In this document: one piece after another, positions 8,103-15,443 of the stretch | How the letters are laid out: each line of letters begins with the position of its first letter | How positions within the stretch are numbered: the stretch's first letter is position 1 | Virus record (IMG/VR): IMGVR_UViG_3300020051_000028 | Location: 1 to 44,503 of that record | Length of the DNA stretch: 44,503 nucleotides | Strand: one strand, 5' to 3' | DNA from: a virus | Notes under the pieces: model-generated | What the model saw: only the letters and a program-made list of their open reading frames with translations | What the model was told of the DNA's origin: nothing | Database searches by the model: none | Made by a program: the position numbers and the translations under genes

Positions 8103-8390
8103 TCATATCTGAATATTGTCAGTTATATCAATTACTTTAGAGATTATATCCGCAATACGAGTATTATAGCTGTGTAAAACGTCCGCATATCTTGAACCAA
8201 GGGTTGTCTCATCTGTATTCACAACATTACATTTTAATGATGTTGACGATATCGGAGACAATCTATTCTCCAAATTTAGAATATACTCACCTAGAGCATA
8301 TATTTTATCAGACAACATGTTTAGTTCACTCTCGATAATTGGTTGAGGGCTACCGGACGGTGCATTTTCATATTTCGTATTCATCAACAT
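8103..8390 (-). CDS. Hypothetical structural-region protein
   Basis: An unrecognised protein of 95 residues from the ATG at 8390. This start is chosen because GAGGTG lies seven bases before it; a longer reading frame from 8435 would run through the terminator hairpin at 8423-8450. The next ATG at 8384 is a possible alternative. The middle is helical (IIESELNMLSDKIYALGEYI), which could form a short coiled coil. Its position between the capsid genes and the spike genes suggests a minor structural or assembly protein. Confidence 0.65.
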   Translation of the reverse strand: MLMNTKYENAPSGSPQPIIESELNMLSDKIYALGEYILNLENRLSPISSTSLKCNVVNTDETTLGSRYADVLHSYNTRIADIISKVIDITDNIQI

Positions 8391-8422
8391 TATCTTACAC
8401 CTCATTTTACAAATGTCAACAA

Positions 8423-8450
8423 AAAAACCCTTCAAGTTTGAAGGGTTTTT
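8423..8450 (-). terminator. Rho-independent terminator after the 121-residue late gene
   Basis: The inverted repeat CCCTTCA / TGAAGGG with a 4-base loop is flanked by an A run on the left and a T run on the right, so it can end transcription in either direction. It lies just after the stop at 8466 of a minus-strand gene. Confidence 0.8.
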
Positions 8451-8465
8451 GATAGAAATGTAGGT

Positions 8466-8831
8466 TTAATATCCTAATAATCTTTTCCTACGTGTATCTG
8501 GAGTAGATACCATGTCGTCTGTCGAGAATGAAGAAAGTGGAGTTGTAGAATACGCTGTCGCCAATGTAAATGTTGTGTATGTTCCATTGATTTTCACTAG
8601 TGCTAATTTTTCACCTTCATAAGCTCTATCAATTACAAAAACCGAACCCGCAACATTGAATGTGGTGGTTGAACTTAATAGAGGTGTTTTAGAATTGAAC
8701 GCGATGCCAGAATCGTTTGTTGAAAGAGAAATGGTATTCACCCCACTAGCAGATAATGAAGTTCCAATAAGTTGTGGATTTCCTGTTTTTTGCGCAGATA
8801 ATAGGATGGTATTGAAAGAATAAATTGCCAT
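8466..8831 (-). CDS. Small beta-rich protein next to the capsid gene
   Basis: This 121-residue protein is rich in Ser and Thr and predicted beta-strands, with no Cys and no visible motif. It is its own transcription unit: a terminator separates it from the capsid gene, a CTAAATA box lies five bases before its ATG, and a second terminator follows its stop. Placement after gp23 and the isolated strong expression signals suggest an abundant virion protein such as a capsid decoration protein, or a tail-related protein. I do not recognise a family. Confidence 0.7.
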   Translation of the reverse strand: MAIYSFNTILLSAQKTGNPQLIGTSLSASGVNTISLSTNDSGIAFNSKTPLLSSTTTFNVAGSVFVIDRAYEGEKLALVKINGTYTTFTLATAYSTTPLSSFSTDDMVSTPDTRRKRLLGY

Positions 8832-8836
8832 ATTAG

Positions 8837-8843
8837 TATTTAG
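8837..8843 (-). promoter_or_regulatory. Late-promoter-like box CTAAATA
   Basis: Five bases before the ATG at 8831 and just after the gp23 terminator, so it must start a new transcript. This makes it one of the best supported boxes. Confidence 0.75.
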
Positions 8844-8865
8844 TCAAACTAATCATAAAAACGAA

Positions 8866-8897
8866 GAAACCCGAGGGTCTTCGGCACCTCGGGTTTC
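8866..8897 (-). terminator. Rho-independent terminator of the major capsid gene
   Basis: An 11-bp perfect stem GAAACCCGAGG / CCTCGGGTTTC encloses a 10-base loop containing a CTTCGG-type element. On the minus strand it is followed by a short T-rich tract. It lies 39 bases beyond the gp23 stop codon. Confidence 0.85.
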
Positions 8898-8935
8898 AAT
8901 TTGATTCTTTAGCTATTACCTAGCCACCGTATAAC

Positions 8936-10387
8936 TTACAGGTAAGTTGAAACAGTAGATGGGGTAAACGCAACACCAAGTCCCTTAACAACGATGATAT
9001 GGTAGTAAAGGTTAGCTCCGAAGATGTTATTCACGATACCATAGCGGGTCATTAGACCAACTCGTGGGGTGAAGTTAACAGGATCGATTGCTCTTTGAAC
9101 CATGATCGGGATATATGGACAGTAGATGATACCAGTATCGTAATACTCAGAACCCTTGTAACCCATTAAGCAGTATTCGACTGAATCAGTGCGAGCAGGA
9201 GAGTATCCATTGCTGCCATATAAGGTTTCATTTTGAGTTTCTGTGCGTGTGTCACGATAGACAGTGAAACGAGATCCTACTGTACCAACTTTAGCGATAC
9301 CAACACCAGCAGTTGAGACTGTGCCGTTGATTTCGAATACCTTGAAGTCGGGAAGCATTTCGAGGATGGAGCAAACGCGAGGAGTGCAGATAACAAAGTT
9401 AGCGGCACCTCTACGGTTACGAGCAGCCATACGACCAGCTTCGATTACAAGGCGTTGATAGAATGTGATATTACGTTCCGCAGTCCAACGACCATCGGCA
9501 CTTACTGGACTCCAAATGGAGATACCAGCACCATAACCAGCGTTAAACGCGGCTTGGATCATGCGCATCACAACTTCACGGTCGATCTCAGCCTGAATTT
9601 CATAAGACATAGCATTGGTAAGCTCGCCATCGATGTCGATGCCTTGCATATTCTTGATATCTTGTTCAAGTTCGATAGACCAACGAGTAGCAAGTCTACG
9701 TGTTCCGGCTTCGACTGAGGTTTTTTCAAACTTCATTTCGATTTGTGGAATACGACCAGTGTTCTCGTAGTTTTGTAGTAATTGCGCAACACCTGAATCT
9801 TGTAAACTGAATGCCCACTCAGCGTGACCACTTAAGGCACCAGAGCTAACACCAGTGAAACGAGTGTCAAGGAGTTGATAGCCAAGTTCTCCAGAAGGAA
9901 GACCAGTATTACCTGTGTATCCTAATCCGGGATTTGTACCACCAGTTCCAACACTTGTTTGTCCAACATGATCGGTTTCATTGAGGAAGGTTGATTGATA
10001 AGCATAACGCAGAGCGAAAGCAAGACCAACCGGACCACCCATCGGTTGAACACCGCAAATCTCGTTGGAGATAAGTTCAGGGAAAGTACGACGAATCATA
10101 GGAATGAGAATCTTAGGAAGGCGGGAGTCACCAGTCGCATAAGTATCACCTTTGACCAAACCTTGTGTGGCTTGGGCATTACCAGTGGCACCAAATAGAC
10201 CAGAAGAACTATTACCTTCTTCGATACACCATCTTTCTTGGTTTTCTAATAGCATCGCAGTTGTCTTGTAGACATGCTCGTTTTGAATGGCTGGGATAGA
10301 ATTACTTTCGTAATCTAGAACCTTAGCCCATTTTTTGACAAGCCCTTGAATTTTGCTTTCGTTACCAGTTTGTGGAATGTTATTCAT
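8936..10387 (-). CDS. 23: Major capsid protein gp23
   Basis: A 483-residue T4 gp23-type major capsid protein. Clear family blocks are PMIRRTFPELISNEICGVQP near residue 100, SIELEQDIKNMQGIDIDGEL, and DGRWTAERNITFYQRLVIEA followed by GRMAARNRRGAANFVICTP. The N-terminal prodomain ends in IEE at 55-57 followed by Gly, fitting the (I/L)-x-E rule of the T4 prohead protease gp21, so maturation by cleavage after Glu57 is likely. T4 gp23 has 521 residues and is cut after residue 65. The gene has a short hairpin in its 5' region and a strong terminator, consistent with high expression. Confidence 0.97.
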   Translation of the reverse strand: MNNIPQTGNESKIQGLVKKWAKVLDYESNSIPAIQNEHVYKTTAMLLENQERWCIEEGNSSSGLFGATGNAQATQGLVKGDTYATGDSRLPKILIPMIRRTFPELISNEICGVQPMGGPVGLAFALRYAYQSTFLNETDHVGQTSVGTGGTNPGLGYTGNTGLPSGELGYQLLDTRFTGVSSGALSGHAEWAFSLQDSGVAQLLQNYENTGRIPQIEMKFEKTSVEAGTRRLATRWSIELEQDIKNMQGIDIDGELTNAMSYEIQAEIDREVVMRMIQAAFNAGYGAGISIWSPVSADGRWTAERNITFYQRLVIEAGRMAARNRRGAANFVICTPRVCSILEMLPDFKVFEINGTVSTAGVGIAKVGTVGSRFTVYRDTRTETQNETLYGSNGYSPARTDSVEYCLMGYKGSEYYDTGIIYCPYIPIMVQRAIDPVNFTPRVGLMTRYGIVNNIFGANLYYHIIVVKGLGVAFTPSTVSTYL

Positions 10388-10411
10388 ATAATTTTCTTTC
10401 TATATTTGTTC

Positions 10412-10425
10412 AGGCTGTTAAGCCT
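10412..10425 (-). other. Short hairpin in the gp23 upstream region
   Basis: AGGCT-GTTA-AGCCT forms a perfect five-bp stem with a 4-base loop 25 bases before the gp23 start. There is no T run after it, so it is not a classical terminator. It could stabilise the mRNA 5' end or mark processing of the scaffold-capsid transcript. Confidence 0.5.
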
Positions 10426-10443
10426 CATAGTCGTTGTGAGATT

Positions 10444-11334
10444 TTATCGCTTGGTTCCCCAAGTTTTTGAAAGCTCATCGATATACATGTCACCATGGCT
10501 ATCGTCATTATTATTTAGTGATTCTTCTACAATTTTTTGTGTTGGAATCACATCGGGCTTGACAGACCGATTTTTGATTGCCTCTTCTTTGAGAGTTTCG
10601 AGTTTTTGTTTCTCTTGTCTTTCAAAAAGTCTGACAGTATAATCAAAGTTTTCTTTAATAAATTCAGGAGATTTGTCCTGTAAAGCTTTCCTAACGAAAG
10701 TCTTTTGAGATTCTGTAAGTTTGGAGGTTTTCTCTTCAAGTAAAGATTTAACTTCTAGTTTTCTATAATTTTCACTCAAAACATTCAACTTATTGGTAAG
10801 TTCAACATTTTCGTTTTCGAGTTTGGTCATTTTTGATTTCCCATCTAAAACAGCACCTTTGATAGAATCGTTCATGAGGGCGAGGTCCACTCCTAGAACA
10901 GAACGGATATTTTCCAACACATTGTAAGCGGATTTGTTTTTTACAGCTTGGGCCAAGTCTAAAGCGTCTACGCTTTCGGAAATATATTCATCGATAAATT
11001 GACCAATACTTTCAACCAATTGCTTTCTAAATACAACGGCGTTTTTACCAATATCGTTCTTAATCTTTCGCTCATAAAGCTTTACGATCTTGGCGAGTTT
11101 TGATGCGTTATTATTATTAACAGCTTCAACCACCTTTTTCATTTTCTCGGTTCGATCCTTATCCAAGGTATTGATTAAAGTTTTTAATTTTTCAGCATAT
11201 TGGTCGTCTTGCTGAATCAATGCAGACTCAACCGCCAATTCAACCTTTGCGTCAAATGCTTCTTGGATAGCTGATAAGGTTTCCTCGGTAAGAATACCTT
11301 GAACATCTTCAGAAAATAAATTTTTAAGACTCAT
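10444..11334 (-). CDS. 22: Prohead core scaffold protein gp22
   Basis: A 296-residue, highly charged, mostly helical protein directly upstream of gp23, matching the position and character of the T4 internal scaffold gp22. Long coiled-coil stretches are visible (for example MTKLENENVELTNKLNVLSE and the Lys/Glu-rich end). The N-terminus (MSLKNLFSEDVQGILTEE) contains hydrophobic-x-Glu sites that the prohead protease could cut when the core is degraded. A CTAAATA box lies five bases before its ATG and a second TATTTAT copy a few bases further out. Confidence 0.85.
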   Translation of the reverse strand: MSLKNLFSEDVQGILTEETLSAIQEAFDAKVELAVESALIQQDDQYAEKLKTLINTLDKDRTEKMKKVVEAVNNNNASKLAKIVKLYERKIKNDIGKNAVVFRKQLVESIGQFIDEYISESVDALDLAQAVKNKSAYNVLENIRSVLGVDLALMNDSIKGAVLDGKSKMTKLENENVELTNKLNVLSENYRKLEVKSLLEEKTSKLTESQKTFVRKALQDKSPEFIKENFDYTVRLFERQEKQKLETLKEEAIKNRSVKPDVIPTQKIVEESLNNNDDSHGDMYIDELSKTWGTKR

Positions 11335-11339
11335 AGTTA

Positions 11340-11346
11340 TATTTAG
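11340..11346 (-). promoter_or_regulatory. Late-promoter-like box CTAAATA
   Basis: Five bases before the gp22 ATG at 11334; a second copy (ATAAATA) is at 11350-11356. Confidence 0.65.
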
Positions 11347-11355
11347 TTATATTTA

Positions 11356-11799
11356 TTAAAATAATGGAGTTTTTAACTCAGATTTGATTTTTTCCGACAT
11401 TTTAGAATTAACTATAGTTTTCAGACATTCATCAGCCTTCGTATAATCCTTTAAGAACACTGCGTCTATAAAGGTTTGAATCAGGGCAGACTCCGTGAAT
11501 TTTTCCTTCCTCTCATAAGAACCCCTACCTTTTTTCGGTTTTTCCACCTTAGTTGGTGGTGCGAATTTTTTGCGTTCCTTTACCTTTGGTCCAGTCATAG
11601 TAATTTTTCCACTCTTTTGCATTTGTTTTGAAAGAGATTGTTCGTCTTCTTCACCCTCCTTTTTGAGAAATTTCTTTATCTCTTTTTTAGGCATGTCCTT
11701 TGCCACCTTTTTGGCTTTTCCAGAGACTTTCTCTTGTCCCTTTTTAGCGCCCATGACAGCACCAAAGAATTTCTTTTGTTTTTCAGTTTTAGATGGCAT
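11356..11799 (-). CDS. Small basic prohead core protein
   Basis: A 147-residue protein with a very Lys-rich first 95 residues beginning MPSKTEKQKKFFGAVMGAKK, the start typical of small phage proteins of the DUF3008-like type, then a helical C-terminal part (IQTFIDAVFLKDYTKADECL). The C-terminal part resembles small T4-like core proteins gp67/gp68, and the location between gp21 and gp22 is where those genes lie in T4. KFTES at the junction offers a prohead protease site. The exact T4 equivalent is uncertain. The box preceding it overlaps the gp21 stop codon. Confidence 0.6.
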   Translation of the reverse strand: MPSKTEKQKKFFGAVMGAKKGQEKVSGKAKKVAKDMPKKEIKKFLKKEGEEDEQSLSKQMQKSGKITMTGPKVKERKKFAPPTKVEKPKKGRGSYERKEKFTESALIQTFIDAVFLKDYTKADECLKTIVNSKMSEKIKSELKTPLF

Positions 11800-11804
11800 G
11801 ATAT

Positions 11805-11811
11805 TATTTAA
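11805..11811 (-). promoter_or_regulatory. Late-promoter-like box TTAAATA
   Basis: Five bases before the core protein ATG at 11799; the gp21 stop codon is inside the box. Confidence 0.65.
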
Positions 11812-12479
11812 CTCAAACTATTTATAAAACGTATTACTTGTTCTCTCAAATATACATCCGCATCCTTTCTAGGTATTTTAGCTATACCCTTATCAAATTT
11901 ATTATAAGATTCTTCGAATTTTCCGTTATCTCCTATGACAAATTCTCTAGATTCTAAAATACCATTGACAAATGCTGTGGGGAAACTTGGGTCTGCAACC
12001 ATATCCCAAGCTACAATATGAAGATTTCTTACGATGTTGTGATCTGTCGATTCCTCTAAAGTCCCGAGACTTCTAGTAGAAACACCAAGCGAAACCCCCT
12101 GATTTATAAGACCTCTGACCAAATTACCTATTGGAAGACCTTCACCAGATAAAATTTTGGATTTACCATACCAAGTCCCATTATCCTCAGTTAGTTGAGT
12201 CACCATATGACAAGCGCGTTCTGGATTAACCTCCGCTGTTTGTGAGTGATTTAATTCTCCCATGGATCTATTGGTTTTAACCATTTCGTTGATATATCTA
12301 TCAATATCTCGATCCAATTCCTCTTTTGGATAAACCCTTTTGTTTTTATTCTTTGCAATGCCCGTATATGGACCTTGAATATACAAAGAACTTCCAGTCC
12401 CTAATTTATTCTGTTCTTCAATGACTTCCATACCATCAAAGATATTTTGGTCGGGATACATCAATTTGAGTCTGATCAT
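11808..12479 (-). CDS. 21: Prohead maturation protease gp21
   Basis: A 223-residue protease of the T4 gp21/herpesvirus-like serine protease family that cuts capsid and scaffold proteins during head maturation. The catalytic candidates are visible: His78 in GELNH and Ser134 in GVSTRSLG, close to the T4 positions His85 and Ser140. It lies immediately upstream of the core, scaffold and capsid genes. The start has the best late box of the window, a full TATAAATA, seven bases before the ATG. The C-terminal extension after residue 170 is charged and less conserved-looking. Confidence 0.92.
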   Translation of the reverse strand: MIRLKLMYPDQNIFDGMEVIEEQNKLGTGSSLYIQGPYTGIAKNKNKRVYPKEELDRDIDRYINEMVKTNRSMGELNHSQTAEVNPERACHMVTQLTEDNGTWYGKSKILSGEGLPIGNLVRGLINQGVSLGVSTRSLGTLEESTDHNIVRNLHIVAWDMVADPSFPTAFVNGILESREFVIGDNGKFEESYNKFDKGIAKIPRKDADVYLREQVIRFINSLS

Positions 12480-12486
12480 ATATTAT

Positions 12487-12494
12487 TATTTATA
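12487..12494 (-). promoter_or_regulatory. Late promoter, full T4 consensus TATAAATA
   Basis: Exact match to the T4 late -10 consensus, seven bases before the gp21 ATG at 12479. Confidence 0.78.
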
Positions 12495-12497
12495 GTA

Positions 12498-12986
12498 TTA
12501 TGTTAAAAAATCTAATTTTACTGGGGTGAATCCATCTTTTTTGCTATGTGCCAGTAATAAAAACTCCATGTCATTATCTTCGCAGTATTTCATCGCATAT
12601 TTCCATTTGGCATTATTTGTAACCCATGTGCATTGCTCGATCAATAAAGCGGCCTTTTTCTTTTTTCCATTATTATCTGGTTTCTTGGTTTCTTTATAAT
12701 CTTTTAATTCTATAAGATATTTTTTGAGATTGCCGTTTTCTAAAATTTCAACATAATTATCAGTAAAATATAAACGATTTTTCTTTTTGATTGGGTCATA
12801 ATATTTGACCGTAACTCCCTCGCTAGACCACCGAACAACCTTTTCGTTAAAGTCCAACCACTTCATAAATTCCAGTTCTATACCCGATCTGTATATTGGA
12901 ACATCATATCCAATCAACTTCTCAGGATTTTTGGGGTGATAATATCCTTGATTATATTTCTTGTTTCTCTGTAACCCTAGACTCAT
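12498..12986 (-). CDS. 4: Head completion nuclease gp4
   Basis: A 162-residue protein of the T4 gp4 head-completion family, which has a TnsA-like nuclease fold and is needed to finish heads before tail joining. Typical elements are GYYHPKNPEKLIG, then IYRSGIELEFMKWLDFNEKV followed by RWSSE, and the active-site-like set Glu37, Asp76 and the pair Glu93-x-Lys95 in YLIELKDY. It follows the trypsin-like protease gene by one base and precedes gp21, so it is part of the head operon. Confidence 0.88.
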   Translation of the reverse strand: MSLGLQRNKKYNQGYYHPKNPEKLIGYDVPIYRSGIELEFMKWLDFNEKVVRWSSEGVTVKYYDPIKKKNRLYFTDNYVEILENGNLKKYLIELKDYKETKKPDNNGKKKKAALLIEQCTWVTNNAKWKYAMKYCEDNDMEFLLLAHSKKDGFTPVKLDFLT

Positions 12987-12987
12987 A

Positions 12988-13659
12988 TTATAAATTATTA
13001 ATTCTATTTTTTAGATCGTTGTATATAAACTCGTGACCATACCACGGACCTTCCCCCCACTGACCTCTAAATGTGTGTGTAAGAACTTTCCATTCTTTAT
13101 TTTCCCACACAAACCATGGCATTCCTGAATCACCAGCTATCAATAAATTTCCCCAACGCTTTTTACCACGAATATATGCGAATTTATCATCACATCTTAC
13201 TTGAGCAATGCTGTCTTTATCATCCTGATCTATAGTTAGTGCTTTGGTTGCATATACATCAGGATTTGTGCTTATATCATATCCTTTGATAGATTTGGGC
13301 AATGGTTTGTCTAATTTACATATAGCGATATCTCCACCGTCATAATAGTCAATACAATCAGTTTTACCATCCAATTTGAATGGTTCTTTATTAATCTCTA
13401 TAATAGTTCTTGTATATTTCTTCCCATTTTTATCTGTTACAAATATCTTATTATTTGGTTCAGATGTAGTTGGATTGGAATGTTTGCAAACAATAATTAT
13501 ATTCTTAGGTTCAACATTAACAACCCATCCTTTAATCCATCCATTTCCTTCAACTGGATGATCAGATTTTACAATTCCAGTTTTATCTAATGTTTTAGAA
13601 CTTGGTAATTCCTTCCACGGATTAACAAATGTTGATATAATTTTTTTAAACGGGTTCAT
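12988..13659 (-). CDS. Trypsin-like serine protease
   Basis: A 223-residue protein with the order of catalytic elements of chymotrypsin-fold proteases: His60 in IIIVCKHSN, Asp110 in GGDIAICKLDKPL, and Ser178 in AGDSGMPW. The domain fills residues 40-210 and there is no signal peptide or membrane segment. The His motif lacks the usual TAAHC form but is in the right place after hydrophobic strands. It overlaps the gene before by 14 bases and precedes gp4, so it belongs to the fibre/head operon. Possible roles are processing of the fibre proteins encoded upstream, or of host surface proteins; neither is shown. Confidence 0.75.
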   Translation of the reverse strand: MNPFKKIISTFVNPWKELPSSKTLDKTGIVKSDHPVEGNGWIKGWVVNVEPKNIIIVCKHSNPTTSEPNNKIFVTDKNGKKYTRTIIEINKEPFKLDGKTDCIDYYDGGDIAICKLDKPLPKSIKGYDISTNPDVYATKALTIDQDDKDSIAQVRCDDKFAYIRGKKRWGNLLIAGDSGMPWFVWENKEWKVLTHTFRGQWGEGPWYGHEFIYNDLKNRINNL

Positions 13660-14062
13660 TATCTTGCGGTGTTTCTATAACAGGTTCTTCGCTTGGTAGT
13701 TGTTCTTCAATAACGATAGGTTCAGGAGCAGGCGGATAAACCAAAGAAACTACACCATCTACAATAGTAAATTCTCTACCAAGAACTGAAATCGCTTTTA
13801 ATCCAGATGCATGAGTTCGATCTTGAATTTGGTTTAGGTTCACTGCGCTGAAATTGTGATCATCAAACAATTCCATCATTGTATTGGTGTCATATAAACG
13901 CTGCAAGACCGCAACCAAACGATCATCTGGTAATTTCCATAGAGCATCGTATGCCAAATTGAGAGTAAAGATCGCGGAATTAATGGCATTTGAGAACGTC
14001 GCTGCCGCGTCTTCGATTGCTTGAATGTCTTTTTCGGTTTGTGTTTTTGGGATTATGTTCAT
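13646..14062 (-). CDS. Hypothetical protein between fibre and protease genes
   Basis: A 138-residue protein with a helical first 90 residues and an acidic Pro/Glu-rich tail (PPAPEPIVIEEQLPSEEP). I do not recognise it. It lies 2 bases after a fibre-type gene and overlaps the trypsin-like protease by 14 bases, so its translation is tied to both. A fibre chaperone or attachment adaptor is possible from the position only. Confidence 0.65.
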   Translation of the reverse strand: MNIIPKTQTEKDIQAIEDAAATFSNAINSAIFTLNLAYDALWKLPDDRLVAVLQRLYDTNTMMELFDDHNFSAVNLNQIQDRTHASGLKAISVLGREFTIVDGVVSLVYPPAPEPIVIEEQLPSEEPVIETPQDNEPV

Positions 14063-14064
14063 TT

Positions 14065-15441
14065 TCAGATTATTGGGTTGATTGCTTGTCGTATAAATCT
14101 CACGTCACTAAATGATTCACTCCCGGTCCATACATTCGGCCAATTGTTGGTTAATTGAAACAAGAAGCAACAATCTTTGTTGTCCATTGTTGTCGGTGGA
14201 CTTGCCATTGTTGCGGATGCTCCTAATACAAAAGTAAATGGTTGTGTTGAATAACCAGTGTATGGCCAAAATCCAAGATACACCGATAAAGTTGTTCCTG
14301 TCCATACTACACAGACTTTTCTCTTTCTGTTTGCGGTATCTAAGAATCCCGATGGCAGGGCAATTGCTCCACTAGAAACTGAAGTCCCGCCCGCAGCATT
14401 GATTTGAGCTTCGATTGTGTTAAATTCATGGGAAATTTTAACAGCTAAACACTTATGACTAGCTGATAATGGAACTGTTGCTTGTGCTAATCCATATGTC
14501 CACCATTGATTAACAGGATATGCAGATCCCGTTGTTGTGTTTGTATCATACTCCCAAAACATTGTGAACGGGTCCGCGAATCTATTCGGCTCTCCTGATC
14601 CGTTCGGATAGTTCAATTGAAGTGAATTTAAAATAAATCCCTGTAAGTATCCTGTTAATGAACCAGCATTCCAAGAATAACTAGCAGTAATGATACTATT
14701 ATTTTGTGTCATCAAAGCGGTTGATGGCGTTTCGAATGTAGCGGTTATGCCTACATTTGACCACGTATAATTAATAGTAGATGCAAGATTTGTTTGCCTT
14801 GTTAAAATTGCATCGTATGTTGTGGCAGCTTGATTCGGTAATCTGTTTGCGGTTCCATTACCAACTATATTATTTGAAAATGTCTTAACGCCAGCAATTG
14901 TTTGATCGCCTGTGTTGTAAACTAAGTTTGATGCAGTGACATTACCTGATGCTGAGATATTTCCAACAACTGTTAATTTTTCGGATGGAGAATCGGTTCC
15001 AATACCTACATAATTATTCGTGCCTTGAATAGTAATCGTTGATATTTTATTAGCTCTTAAAATGACATTGCTTGTATTAGAGCCACCAGTTCCAAATGTC
15101 ATAGATCCACTTGCGATTGATATGTTATTACACCAAAGATATGGCGTATAAATCATTCCAGAATTGCCATATGCTGTTGGGTCCCAATATGCACCAGAAC
15201 CAGCACCACCACTACCATTTCTAAAAGATACTCTGCCAATTACATCTAAAGGAGATGCTGGCGTTGCAGTTCCAATCCCCACTCTATTATTCACACTATC
15301 AACATACAACGTATTTGTATCGACAGTCAGATTCCCCGACATCGACACATTTTTTGTAAAGTCAATAGTAGAACCAGCATTGATGTTTGTCAGTGCTGCT
15401 CCGCTTGCTAATACGTTTGCAGAAATTTTAGTTGTTGCCAT
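14065..15441 (-). CDS. Fibre-type structural protein
   Basis: A 458-residue Ser/Thr/Asn/Gly-rich protein. The first 190 residues hold repeats typical of trimeric fibre shafts, such as NRVGIGTATPASPLDVIG and NYVGIGTDSPSEKLTVVG followed by NISASGNVTASN. The C-terminal 260 residues form a beta-rich, Trp/Tyr-rich region that looks like a concanavalin-type head domain for receptor or glycan binding. Similar shaft wording occurs in the large neighbouring gene, so both probably make exposed fibres or whiskers. No N-terminal baseplate-attachment domain is recognisable. Two bases separate it from the gene before. Confidence 0.7.
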   Translation of the reverse strand: MATTKISANVLASGAALTNINAGSTIDFTKNVSMSGNLTVDTNTLYVDSVNNRVGIGTATPASPLDVIGRVSFRNGSGGAGSGAYWDPTAYGNSGMIYTPYLWCNNISIASGSMTFGTGGSNTSNVILRANKISTITIQGTNNYVGIGTDSPSEKLTVVGNISASGNVTASNLVYNTGDQTIAGVKTFSNNIVGNGTANRLPNQAATTYDAILTRQTNLASTINYTWSNVGITATFETPSTALMTQNNSIITASYSWNAGSLTGYLQGFILNSLQLNYPNGSGEPNRFADPFTMFWEYDTNTTTGSAYPVNQWWTYGLAQATVPLSASHKCLAVKISHEFNTIEAQINAAGGTSVSSGAIALPSGFLDTANRKRKVCVVWTGTTLSVYLGFWPYTGYSTQPFTFVLGASATMASPPTTMDNKDCCFLFQLTNNWPNVWTGSESFSDVRFIRQAINPII

Positions 15442-15443
15442 AA

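Noticed and set aside
8391-8435. Longer N-terminus for the protein at 8103-8390.
   Set aside because: It would be translated through the terminator hairpin, and GAGGTG is placed correctly for the ATG at 8390.
11806-12988. Frameshift or fusion among gp21, gp4 and the trypsin-like protease.
   Set aside because: Each frame has full family length, its own start and intact motifs; the one- to few-base spacing is normal for this genome.
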